Source: JAJOKK01 sp965370555 (GTDB taxonomy: Bacteria; Bipolaricaulota; Bipolaricaulia; UBA7950; UBA9294). Taken from it: a DNA stretch of 64,000 nucleotides. Under the pieces are notes generated by a model. The model searched no databases, was not told where the DNA came from, and saw only the letters and a list, made by a program, of their open reading frames with translations. How positions within the stretch are numbered: position 1 is the first letter of the stretch; each line of letters starts with the position of its first letter. The position numbers and the translations under genes were made by a program. The stretch lies in contig CBDUVB010000003.1 in NCBI GenBank assembly GCA_965370555.1, forward strand, positions 1 through 64,000, written 5' to 3'. This document shows, one piece after another, positions 1 through 7,604 of the stretch.

Positions 1-20
1 GTACGTACCGTTCTGTTGGG

Positions 21-46
21 AGGGGGTGGCCCACGGGCCACCTCCT
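21..46. other. Strong hairpin, 12-bp stem
   Basis: A near-perfect inverted repeat lies here: GGTGGCCC and GGGCCACC flank a two-base AC turn, and pairing extends outward to 12 bp with one G-T wobble. No T-tract follows, so it is not a typical intrinsic terminator for either strand. It could be the end signal of a gene outside the window. The rest of the first 233 bases shows no gene. Confidence 0.5.
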
Positions 47-233
47 ACCAGATTGTCATATTCCCTCCCGGTGGTATAAAAGATTCTATCCGAGATAACC
101 ATACCAAGCCGACCGGCGAGAGTCAACCCCTGCGGGCTGTCATCCTAATCGAGGTGGTGTTTCTCGTGCGAGATGAGCATGAGACAACTCTGATGCTTGC
201 AAATAGTAGCACTATGTGCCAAAGAGCTGTTGT

Positions 234-1397
234 ATGTTCCCGCGAGAATTCTGGACCAAGAAGATCGAACAAGCTTGGCAAGAGCGCAGCACCGTCTGGC
301 TCGCTGGGGTACGGCGAGTAGGGAAGGCGGTGTTGAGTCGCTCGCTGTCGGACGTGGAATACTATGACTGCGAGCTCCCGCGAGTGCGCCGCGTCTTCGA
401 AGATCCGCAAGCTTTCTTACGCGAATCGCACGGCAAGCGTGTGGTGCTCGATGAGATACATCGACTCATGAATCCATCGGAGCTTCTCAAGATTGCCGCG
501 GATCACTTCCCCGATATTCGTATTCTCGCCACCGGGTCTTCAACGTTGGGGGTTTCAGCGAAATTCCGAGATACCTTGGCTGGGCGCAAGCGCAACTTGT
601 GGCTTACGCCGATGGTATTGGCCGATCTTGGAGCCTTTGAACGCCAGGACCTTCGCCATCGCCTCCTGCGCGGAGGGCTGCCGCAGTTCTTCTTGGCCGA
701 GAGCTTACCGGAGCGGGACTTTCAGGAATGGATGGACGCCTATTGGGCAAAGAATATTCAGGAACTGTTCCGTTTGGAACGACGGGCCTCTTTTCAGAAG
801 TTTGTTGAGTTGTTGGTTGCGCAGAGCGGTGGCATTTTCGAGGCGACCCGTCTTGCTGCTCCTTGTGAAGTAAGCCGTACCACCATCAGCAACTACCTCA
901 AGGTGCTTGAGGCCACGTTCGTTGCGCACGTGGTCCGCCCATTCAGCACGCATCGCCCTACGGAGATCGTTGCAGCCCCGAAGGTGTTTGCCTTCGACAC
1001 TGGTTTCGTCTGTTACCTTCGAGGGTGGTATGAGCTGCGCGAAGAGGATCTTGGGACACTGTGGGAGCACCTCGTCCTTAACGAGATGCAGGCGAATCTC
1101 CAGACGCGGGAAATCAACTACTGGCGCGACAAACGAGGGCACGAAGTGGACTTCGTCTACATCCGGCGTGGGCAGCAGCCGGACACGATCGAATGCAAAT
1201 GGACCGCGGATGAGTTTGAACCGAGGGATCTACTGGCTTTCCGGCGACAGTATCCTGAGGGGTACAACTGGGTTGTGGCAACAGATATTGATCAGGAATA
1301 CGCTCGACGGTACAGAGACGTGGAAGTCCGGTTTGTCAGCCTGTCAAAACTGATCGAGCATCTGATGGCTCCGCCAGCCCATCTGAAGGCCGGATGA
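234..1397 (+). CDS. AAA-family ATPase with DUF4143 domain, Walker A degenerate
   Basis: The product resembles the widespread AAA ATPases that carry a C-terminal DUF4143 (nuclease-like fold) domain; their cellular role is poorly known. Seen: a P-loop-like stretch GVRRVGKAVL near the N-terminus, a Walker B-like VVLDEIH, an ATGSS sensor segment, then FDTGF, LWEHLVLNE, a YWRDKRGHEVDFV stretch and IECKW, which match the family's C-terminal part. Odd: family members usually read GKT at the P-loop, here it is GKA, so Mg-ATP binding may be weakened or lost. I prefer ATG 234; an upstream GTG at 216 would add six residues. It stands alone, with an unrelated gene convergent downstream. The family is often found among mobile or accessory genes. 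Confidence 0.8.
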   Translation: MFPREFWTKKIEQAWQERSTVWLAGVRRVGKAVLSRSLSDVEYYDCELPRVRRVFEDPQAFLRESHGKRVVLDEIHRLMNPSELLKIAADHFPDIRILATGSSTLGVSAKFRDTLAGRKRNLWLTPMVLADLGAFERQDLRHRLLRGGLPQFFLAESLPERDFQEWMDAYWAKNIQELFRLERRASFQKFVELLVAQSGGIFEATRLAAPCEVSRTTISNYLKVLEATFVAHVVRPFSTHRPTEIVAAPKVFAFDTGFVCYLRGWYELREEDLGTLWEHLVLNEMQANLQTREINYWRDKRGHEVDFVYIRRGQQPDTIECKWTADEFEPRDLLAFRRQYPEGYNWVVATDIDQEYARRYRDVEVRFVSLSKLIEHLMAPPAHLKAG

Positions 1398-1420
1398 TAA
1401 ATCTCTGTTGGAGATCCGGC
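1389..1420 (+). other. Hairpin over the end of the ATPase gene
   Basis: GCCGG and CCGGC pair as an outer stem and ATCTC/GAGAT as an inner stem, across the stop codon of the DUF4143 ATPase gene. There is no T-tract, so a role in termination is only possible. Confidence 0.3.
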
Positions 1421-1580
1421 TGCCAAACTCCTACAAGATCCATGTGAAATCACAGTAAGTGGGATCAAAACCATTATCCTAGGCCCGGGAGACATCGCCA
1501 ATGCGCACGGGCTACGGGAGTTTCTAGCAGAAATCGGTGTTGTATTGCAAGACCCGACCCTGGACCCTGCTGACCCTGTT
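1401..1580 (+). pseudogene. Possible gene remnant downstream of the ATPase
   Basis: After the ATPase stop and an immediate TAA, the same frame stays open for about 85 codons with no early ATG or GTG start. Its translation has protein-like composition, including IKTIILGPGDIANAHGLREF. The GPGD...AH pattern recalls the C-terminal part of M20-type peptidases (ArgE/DapE), but the match is short and rests on memory. The frame runs into the 3' end of the convergent HD-GHKL gene. I read it as debris of a lost gene, with low certainty. Confidence 0.25.
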
Positions 1581-1594
1581 TTTCCACCCTCACT

Positions 1595-4567
1595 TCAGAG
1601 GACCGACTTGCGGGATTCTCCGTGTTTCTTTGATTGTTTTTCCGCTAGGGCTTTATGACGTCTGACATACGGCGCCAAGGCACGGAACGAATGGGCGAGT
1701 GCCTTGGCGCGTGTCTTGGGGTCATAAGGTATTATGGGGACGCCTACGACTTCCCCCCATATACGATTGAATTCTATCTCTTGTATCTTATCCTGCTTCA
1801 GTTCGAAATCCCACAGGGCAAGCGCGTTTCCTCCGCCACTGTACTCCAAGTCAGGATGCGCCTCAGCCCAGGCGATGAGCAGAGGATGTAGTTTTGAAGC
1901 ATTGTTCACGCAGAGACTTCCCCACGTGTCGGATTGCCATGGCCGCGAGATCGTACGGTCCACCGACATGGGTAAAGGCTTCTTCTTCAGGTGATCATAT
2001 CGCTCGACCAGTTCCATTCTCAACACAACGCTCCTGCTTTTGACTCCGATTTGTGTGAGCTGCTTTAGCGGATAGTTGCTGCTCCAATCCCCATAGTCCA
2101 CGGCAGTGAGAAACACGAATCGCAGCCATTCATCGATTCCTCTTGTTTTTGGAGCATACGTGGGGGAGAAGATAGAGATGAGCGCGTCTTCTTCCCGAAC
2201 GGCCAGATGCGGACGTTGCGGATCGGCAAAGCTGGGATTGGCAAAGAGAAAGAGCCTCTTGATCCCTGCGTCAATCAGATTCTGAGATACCATAGGCCCG
2301 AAACCAGACTCAGCCAGGAACCATTGTGATACCCGTTTTGCTCCTTTCAGACCTGGATAGGAACTATAGCTTTGGCAAGTGGGGCTCAAAGCTTTGAGGG
2401 AAAATCGGGTTGGTCCCCGAACCAACAGGAATGCGATAAAATCCTTGATTACGTCCTCTAAGAGGACACTTGCGAAGGGACAGGGGGTCCGCGCAATGCT
2501 GTTCCGCTGCAGGACAAGAGGCAACTTGCCATCGGGATCGAATACCGACACATTTGGGGGCTCGAAAGGTTCGTCCTTCCATTTCTGCCACCAGACATCC
2601 CAGATCTCGTCCATCTCATATCGCTTCTCTTCGGCGACGATGATGCCGTTGCAAGCGAGAGACGGCGCCTTGGAATAGGACCAGTGAACTTCCTCATAGT
2701 CTGGATGTTTGATAACTCCCCAGTCAGGAGGCATGGTCTCGCCGGGCGATGGAATGATGAAAGGTTGCTTCAGTTTGCTTCCCCCGGGTTGTACAATACG
2801 CTCGACCGCTGGGTCACGAAGGCAGTACATATCCCTTGCCTTGGTCGTGCCCCACGGCCGTTGGTGAAACCATTCGTCCATGGTGCGTGACAGGGACTTT
2901 GCAACGCGAACACGTATCGTTGTGCCGACGGGCAGAGGAACCCGACGGATTTCAATGTGGTCCTCGTCGAGCGATGTTGCAAATGAGAGACCGTTGCTGG
3001 GAGAGGAGTCAACATGGCGCGTTGATACCTGAATCTTGTCGCCAAGCATGAATGACGCTAGAACCCCGATGCCAAAACGTCCAGAGCGTAGGACTCGCGC
3101 TCTACCGGAATCGTCCTCGAAATGCGTGCGCCAAGAATCGCTGCGTCGATAGCTTGCCCCTACCTTCAGGAAGTACTCCAGAACCGTTTCGAGTGACATC
3201 CCAATCCCATGATCGCGGACTGTTAACCACCATTGGTTTTCTCCCTCCTTTTCCATGGTCACTGCAACATCTGGACCCGTCTTCTGCCTTCGTGCCGTTC
3301 TGGCTTTACCAGTGGGTGAATACGCACGGAGCTCCCTCACAGCGTCGACTGCATTCTGCACAAGTTCTCTGAACGCAATATCTACTTGATCTCCGTATAA
3401 CGGGCCCACAAGGAGCTTGAGCAAATCGGGATTAGCCGCCTGGAATGCAGCGCATCGTGGTACATACTCCACCGTTTTGGCAAACTTAGCCGTATTGTCG
3501 AGATTGGAGCGGACCCTACGTAACACGAACCCGAGTTTACTCAGAGATTTATAGCGCCCGTATACCTCACCAAGTATGGCCCAAGATTCATCCATTTCTC
3601 TCTGTATCCCCATCAGCCAGTCTTGGACTTGCAGATATATCTCTACGTTCAGTGGTTTTGCTTCTATGAACAGAGCTTCGGGGTCCTCATGTGTGTGTCG
3701 GATATCGACAATGGCTGCATGCGCATTCCACTCCTTTTGCGAGGCCGGGCTCTGCAAGTGTTTGACGTGCAGAAGTTCTTGGGGAGCGCGCTCGCGCTGC
3801 ACTTGGAGGTAGTCCGCAATTCGCAGTACGCCCATCAAAAAGGACGCATGTGTTCCCCTGTACTCCCGGTGATGATCGTTTTGCCGAAGAATATCAACGC
3901 AGCGACGAATCGGCAGCCCGTGACTACGCGCAAGAACTCCAGCTATGGCGGACAAGTAGTCTGGAACTTCAATAAACCTAAGCTGATCGAGTGTGCCGCT
4001 AGGCACTCCAAACAGCGCTATTTCGTGCGCTAGTCTATGGTGATGCCTGCGGAGGAACTCACCAATGAGCAATCTGTCTCGTCTTGTCATGCTTGAGGGA
4101 TCGAGGGATGGTCTATGGACAGGCTCGGTATCACCAAATAAACCGAGGAGTTCACGGCCATCGAAGCGCGACGCCTTGCCCATGAATTGCAGCCAGAGTA
4201 CTCGCCAAGGAGGGTCTTGAAAGCCGTCTATGAGGTGACTCTCTGTTTCTCCGGCTGCGAGTGTGACGAACCCCTCTTCATCAAGATGCATAGCGCAGTC
4301 ATGGATGAGCACACTGAGGGCAAGGGCAGCGACGTCGGCCGGTGTGATCGTCGTGTAGGCTTCATCAGTGATTAGTGCTTCTGCCGTGAGTAGCGTATCC
4401 TCAACGTGTTGCGGTCCATGATCTGTATACTCAGGGAAGAACGGCATGCCACTTGACTTCAACCAAGGCTCGAAAGCATTAAGAGTTAGGATGACACAGC
4501 CGTGAAGCTGGCGGTCGCGCTCGAGTACTTCTCGAAGGCGCGCTGGTATCTGGATGGTGTTCTTCAT
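1595..4567 (-). CDS. HD-domain plus Hsp90-like (GHKL) ATPase protein, 990 aa
   Basis: A large cytoplasmic protein with two recognisable modules. The N-terminal part looks like an HD phosphohydrolase: DHGPQHVEDTLL at about 49-60, LIHDCAMH at 87-94, a His-rich RRHHHRLAHE at 173-182 and LRIADYLQ at 248-255. The middle carries a GHKL ATP-binding fold: N-box FRELVQNAVDAV at about 399-410, RDHGIGM at 451-457 and SGRFGIGVLASF at 495-506. The C-terminal half, about 450 residues, shows no motif I know. Hsp90/MutL-like ATPases fused to HD domains occur in bacterial stress and conflict settings, but the substrate is unknown. No signal peptide or membrane segment is seen. Start is ATG 4567. It converges with the DUF4143 ATPase and has no operon partner. 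A defence role is inference only. Confidence 0.75.
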   Translation of the reverse strand: MKNTIQIPARLREVLERDRQLHGCVILTLNAFEPWLKSSGMPFFPEYTDHGPQHVEDTLLTAEALITDEAYTTITPADVAALALSVLIHDCAMHLDEEGFVTLAAGETESHLIDGFQDPPWRVLWLQFMGKASRFDGRELLGLFGDTEPVHRPSLDPSSMTRRDRLLIGEFLRRHHHRLAHEIALFGVPSGTLDQLRFIEVPDYLSAIAGVLARSHGLPIRRCVDILRQNDHHREYRGTHASFLMGVLRIADYLQVQRERAPQELLHVKHLQSPASQKEWNAHAAIVDIRHTHEDPEALFIEAKPLNVEIYLQVQDWLMGIQREMDESWAILGEVYGRYKSLSKLGFVLRRVRSNLDNTAKFAKTVEYVPRCAAFQAANPDLLKLLVGPLYGDQVDIAFRELVQNAVDAVRELRAYSPTGKARTARRQKTGPDVAVTMEKEGENQWWLTVRDHGIGMSLETVLEYFLKVGASYRRSDSWRTHFEDDSGRARVLRSGRFGIGVLASFMLGDKIQVSTRHVDSSPSNGLSFATSLDEDHIEIRRVPLPVGTTIRVRVAKSLSRTMDEWFHQRPWGTTKARDMYCLRDPAVERIVQPGGSKLKQPFIIPSPGETMPPDWGVIKHPDYEEVHWSYSKAPSLACNGIIVAEEKRYEMDEIWDVWWQKWKDEPFEPPNVSVFDPDGKLPLVLQRNSIARTPCPFASVLLEDVIKDFIAFLLVRGPTRFSLKALSPTCQSYSSYPGLKGAKRVSQWFLAESGFGPMVSQNLIDAGIKRLFLFANPSFADPQRPHLAVREEDALISIFSPTYAPKTRGIDEWLRFVFLTAVDYGDWSSNYPLKQLTQIGVKSRSVVLRMELVERYDHLKKKPLPMSVDRTISRPWQSDTWGSLCVNNASKLHPLLIAWAEAHPDLEYSGGGNALALWDFELKQDKIQEIEFNRIWGEVVGVPIIPYDPKTRAKALAHSFRALAPYVRRHKALAEKQSKKHGESRKSVL

Positions 4568-4902
4568 GCCTCAGCGTCCTGAAGATGGTTTGGGACATTC
4601 ACATCTCTGTTGCCGAACACTAGTAATTATCGTGCAACCCTGCAATATAATACATCGACAAGCAGCGAAGGTCAACTCTATCCCTGTCATTGCTCAGATA
4701 CTTTGATGCCCCGATATTGACAAGACAATTACTGCATGGCAAGATGCCGACATGGCGCTTCTCGAACAAGTACGACAATCTTGTCGCGCCAAGCATTTCT
4801 CTTTGAGAACCGAACAAGCGTACACGCGATGGATCAAACGCTTTCTCCGTTTCTAACACACTAGACATAGGGAATGGCATCACCCCCGTGACATGAGCGC
4901 TC
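4568..4902. other. Gap without a recognised gene
   Basis: This stretch separates the divergent HD-GHKL and ppiC genes. An 87-codon frame on the minus strand (4620-4883) has no recognisable motif and no convincing ribosome binding site. I see no RNA gene. Confidence 0.4.
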
Positions 4903-4930
4903 TTGATATCGAGGAGTTCCAGGCTATTAT
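4903..4930 (+). promoter_or_regulatory. Candidate SigA promoter for ppiC
   Basis: TTGATA and TATTAT are separated by 16 bp, about 100 bp upstream of the ppiC start. The match is fair but could arise by chance. Confidence 0.3.
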
Positions 4931-5027
4931 GATCCGGCAGCCGGGTAATAATGACCCCTTATTCAATGGACACTGGCAAAGACACGCTGGTCCAACAATC
5001 ACATACGTAAGGAAATGGAGGCAACAA

Positions 5028-5309
5028 TTGAGAAAGGCAACAGCGCGGCATATCTTGGTGGATTCTGAAACTAAGTGCGAGGAGCTGAAGACGCAGATTG
5101 AGAATGGCGCTGATTTCGCTCAGCTGGCAGCGGAGCATTCCAAGTGTCCCTCGGGACAATCAGGAGGCGACCTGGGTGAGTTCTCTCCAGGGCAGATGGT
5201 CCCAGAGTTTGACCGTGTCGTGTTTAATGAGACGGTTGGTGAAGTCCATGGCCCTATTGCAACGCAGTTTGGATATCACCTGATCGAGATCACCAACCGA
5301 ACTCAGTAG
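5028..5309 (+). CDS. ppiC: Parvulin-type peptidyl-prolyl isomerase
   Basis: Catalyses cis-trans isomerisation of prolyl bonds as a stand-alone cytoplasmic parvulin domain. Seen: ARHILV at the start, CPSGQSGGDLGEF, then GQMVPEFDRVVF and QFGYHLIEI, the hallmark blocks of the PpiC family in order. I chose TTG 5028 because a GGAGG lies six bases upstream and this gives 93 residues, the same length as E. coli PpiC. An ATG at 4893 would add 45 residues unlike the family. The gene stands alone, followed by hairpin-rich repeat DNA, one hairpin of which could end its transcript. Confidence 0.85.
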   Translation: MRKATARHILVDSETKCEELKTQIENGADFAQLAAEHSKCPSGQSGGDLGEFSPGQMVPEFDRVVFNETVGEVHGPIATQFGYHLIEITNRTQ

Positions 5310-5360
5310 GAACCGCTGCAACCATGGCGATCAAGCTAATAAAGAAATCCCTTGAAATTG

Positions 5361-5516
5361 ACTATCCCCGTAGCAAGGCTACGGGGTATTCCGCCAATTT
5401 CATTTTGACCTGAAGGTCAAAACCGGGATTTCATTATTTCACCTCACCCCGACCCTCTCCTATCAAGGAGAGGGGTATAAGGAAACCCTGTGGCAAAACC
5501 ACAGGGAATCTCAAGT
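5361..5516 (-). repeat. Structured dispersed repeat A, copy 1
   Basis: Non-coding DNA holding four hairpins in a row: CCCCGTAGC/GCTACGGGG (5366-5386), TTTTGACC/GGTCAAAA (5403-5422), CCCTCTCCT/AGGAGAGGG (5453-5474) and CCCTGTGG/CCACAGGG (5486-5506). Read on the minus strand, about 125 bp of it aligns at roughly 85% with 17208-17334 between rpsG and fusA. The CCCTCTCCT hairpin keeps its stem while its loop differs between copies. This is a REP/MITE-like element of unknown function. Confidence 0.75.
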
Positions 5517-5632
5517 CAAAGGAGGCGGAAGAGCGGCTGATCACCTCGATCAAGCAGTTCTTTGCCGAGACCATGAAAGAGGAGATCGGCAAGAAGAAGA
5601 TGAAGAGGTTCCTTATCGTTTCGAGTGGATAG
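5516..5632 (+). pseudogene. C-terminal fragment of an unknown protein
   Basis: An open frame of 38 codons with no start, translating to a charged helical tail that includes KEAEERLITSIKQFFAETM and GKKKMKRF, ends at TAG 5632. Its last codons are formed by a copy of the repeat B end motif, as if an element insertion had cut the gene. The parent gene is not recognised. Confidence 0.3.
5607..5630 (-). repeat. Repeat B end motif, isolated copy
   Basis: Read on the minus strand it gives TCCACTCGAAACGATAAGGA, close to the right end of repeat B at 34082-34107 and 43925-43950. Confidence 0.45.
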
Positions 5633-5730
5633 TGACTTCTAATTTCGGTTCGCACGGGACGGATGCCGGTTGCGAAGCAAGACCGGAGGTCGAAGAGAAT
5701 TCACCACGAAGAGCACGAAGGACACGAAGA

Positions 5731-5835
5731 ATGGAATTCGATGAGCTGTCGAATAGGGTAATCGGCTATGCGATTGAAGTGCACCGGGAACTGGGCCCAG
5801 GATTGTTCGAGTCGACCTATGAGCAGTGCCTTTGA
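5731..5835 (+). pseudogene. Truncated GxxExxY family protein
   Basis: The translation MEFDELSNRVIGYAIEVH, then RELGPGLFESTYEQCL, matches the start of GxxExxY proteins (usually about 120-130 aa), but a TGA ends it after 34 residues and nothing like the rest follows. It is flanked by the inverted sequences CACGAAGAGCACGAAGGACA (near 5705) and its near-reverse complement near 5882-5907, which often border such genes. I infer a dead remnant carried by a mobile repeat. Confidence 0.6.
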
Positions 5836-6059
5836 CCCCTCGGGGGATGTAGTAAACAAGACCGGCTACTACACCCCCCAAGTGCTCTTCGTGTCCTTCG
5901 TGGTGAAATGAGTCCATTACACAGCTTTGTACCTCTGCGAGAGTTTTGGCGCTTCACCTTTCTCTTTAGTTACTCACTAGAAACGACAAAGAGCAGTTTG
6001 CCTGTTGAGTGCATGCTCCTTGCGTTCAATCGTTCCTGCCCGGTATAGTCGAGCTTGTC
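5836..6059. other. Repeat-rich gap upstream of cca
   Basis: Contains a small GTAGT/ACTAC hairpin near 5849-5873, the inverted GxxExxY border sequence and a repeat B end motif at 5966-5994. No gene is seen. An in-frame start at 6009 would extend cca without family support. Confidence 0.4.
5966..5994 (+). repeat. Repeat B end motif, isolated copy
   Basis: TTAGTTACTCACTAGAAACG followed by ACAAAGAGC resembles the right end of repeat B (TTACCCACT, then ACGATAAGGAACC). Together with 5607-5630 in the opposite direction it brackets the GxxExxY remnant. Confidence 0.4.
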
Positions 6060-7508
6060 ATGAACACGACCTACCGGATCGATACTAACGCGCTCTTCTC
6101 GCTTCACCCGTACGTGCGGGTGATCCTCGATCGATTGGACGCTGCCGGGTACGAGGCGGTCCTCATCGGTGGTGTCGTGCGCGATGGGGTGCGTTCGCTC
6201 CTCGATCCGTCTCTCATCTTCTCCCCGCAGGATGTCGATATCGCGACCTCGGCCCTCCCCAATGAGATAAGGCGTCTCTTCCGCGATCGTCCGGTCGTGG
6301 GGGTGGGGGAGGAGTTTGGGGTGTTGGTTATCGTCGCCCCGGACGAGCACGAGTATGAGGTGGCGACCTTCCGCGTGGAGGAGGAATACGACGGCCGCTG
6401 GCCGGGGAAGGTCGAGTTGGTCCGTGACCTCGAGGAGGATCTCCGACGGCGTGACCTGACGATCAACGGTCTTGCCGCCACGGCCGATGGGGAGGTGATC
6501 GATCTCGTCGGCGGTATCGAGGACCTGAACTCCAAGAGGATTCGTGCGATTGGCGACCCCAGGGTCCGCTTTGCAGAGGACTACCTGCGGATGCTGCGGA
6601 CGGTTCGCTTCGCGTGCCAAATCCACGGGACGATCGATCCTGAGACGGTCCGGGCGATAGAGGAGAATGCGGAGAGGATCTCCTCCATCTCCTGGGAGAG
6701 GGTTCGGGATGAGCTATTGCGCATCCTGCAGACCGATCAGGGGGCGCACGGCCTCTTACTCCTCGATGCCTACGGCCTTTTGCGGTTCATCCTTCCCGAG
6801 GTGGTGGCAACGAAGGGTGTTCCGCAGCCGGAGGAGTATCACCCCGAGGGGGATGTCTTCGTGCACACGATCGCGGCGGTGCGGGTCGCCGACTGGTTCA
6901 TCCGCGATCCGTTGGTGAAGCTTGCCGTCCTCCTGCACGATATTGGAAAACCCTACGCCCTTGAACGGAGCGGGGGGGTGAATATGGGGGGTCACGAGGC
7001 GGTTGGGGCGCGGATGGCACGCAAGGTAGGGATGCGCCTGCGCCTGAGTAGGCACGAGGTCGCGCGTCTTGTCTTCCTCGTCAAAAATCACATGCGGATC
7101 GCCGATCTCCCCAAGATGGGGCGGGGGAAGCAGGTGCGTTTCTTAAGCGAGGGTGATAACCCCGCGGGGCGGTCTTTGCGTGAGCGCTATCCTCTCTTCT
7201 TCGATCTATTGGGGGTCCTCGTCGCCGACTGCGAGGCGTGCGCGCACCGCTCTTCCGGATGGGTTCCGATCCTGCAGGAGACCCTGCGCGTGGTCGATCA
7301 TATCGATCGGGTCGGCAGCCTGAATAAGGCTCGCGAACTGATCGATGGGCACGCTCTCCTTGCAATGGGAATCGAGCCGGGACCCCGATTGGGAAGGATT
7401 CTCGAGGGGATACACGATCGCATCCTCGCTGGGGAGATCACGACTCACGATCAGGCACTCGCGGCGGCGCGCACGCTTCTTGACGAGCAGGATCGAGAAG
7501 GGAACTAG
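6060..7508 (+). CDS. cca: CCA-adding enzyme / poly(A) polymerase family with HD domain
   Basis: Adds or repairs the 3' CCA end of tRNAs, in the cytoplasm. Seen: nucleotidyltransferase motif LIGGVVRDGV then DVDIATSA (catalytic Asp pair), RRRDLTINGLA, GGIEDL, and DYLRMLRTVRFA, which are the class II head and neck motifs. An HD domain follows (LLHDIGKP, then a HEA segment and VKNHMR). At 482 residues it is in the usual range. ATG 6060 starts right before the conserved part. Class II enzymes include both CCA-adding enzymes and poly(A) polymerases, and sequence alone does not fully separate them. The HerA-like gene follows on the same strand. Confidence 0.9.
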   Translation: MNTTYRIDTNALFSLHPYVRVILDRLDAAGYEAVLIGGVVRDGVRSLLDPSLIFSPQDVDIATSALPNEIRRLFRDRPVVGVGEEFGVLVIVAPDEHEYEVATFRVEEEYDGRWPGKVELVRDLEEDLRRRDLTINGLAATADGEVIDLVGGIEDLNSKRIRAIGDPRVRFAEDYLRMLRTVRFACQIHGTIDPETVRAIEENAERISSISWERVRDELLRILQTDQGAHGLLLLDAYGLLRFILPEVVATKGVPQPEEYHPEGDVFVHTIAAVRVADWFIRDPLVKLAVLLHDIGKPYALERSGGVNMGGHEAVGARMARKVGMRLRLSRHEVARLVFLVKNHMRIADLPKMGRGKQVRFLSEGDNPAGRSLRERYPLFFDLLGVLVADCEACAHRSSGWVPILQETLRVVDHIDRVGSLNKARELIDGHALLAMGIEPGPRLGRILEGIHDRILAGEITTHDQALAAARTLLDEQDREGN

Positions 7509-7604
7509 TACCACGCTCGATGGGACAAACGCGCTGGGGGGAAGGGCACACTTTTGTTAGTCTCTCTCTGCCAATCCATGATGAAAGGAGAGAGCAAAAA
7601 CTCG

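Noticed and set aside
4620..4883. 87-codon frame on the minus strand
   Set aside because: No motif, no good ribosome binding site, composition of non-coding DNA.
5361..5516. CRISPR array or tRNA cluster
   Set aside because: The hairpins differ from each other, and there are no regular spacers and no cloverleaf.
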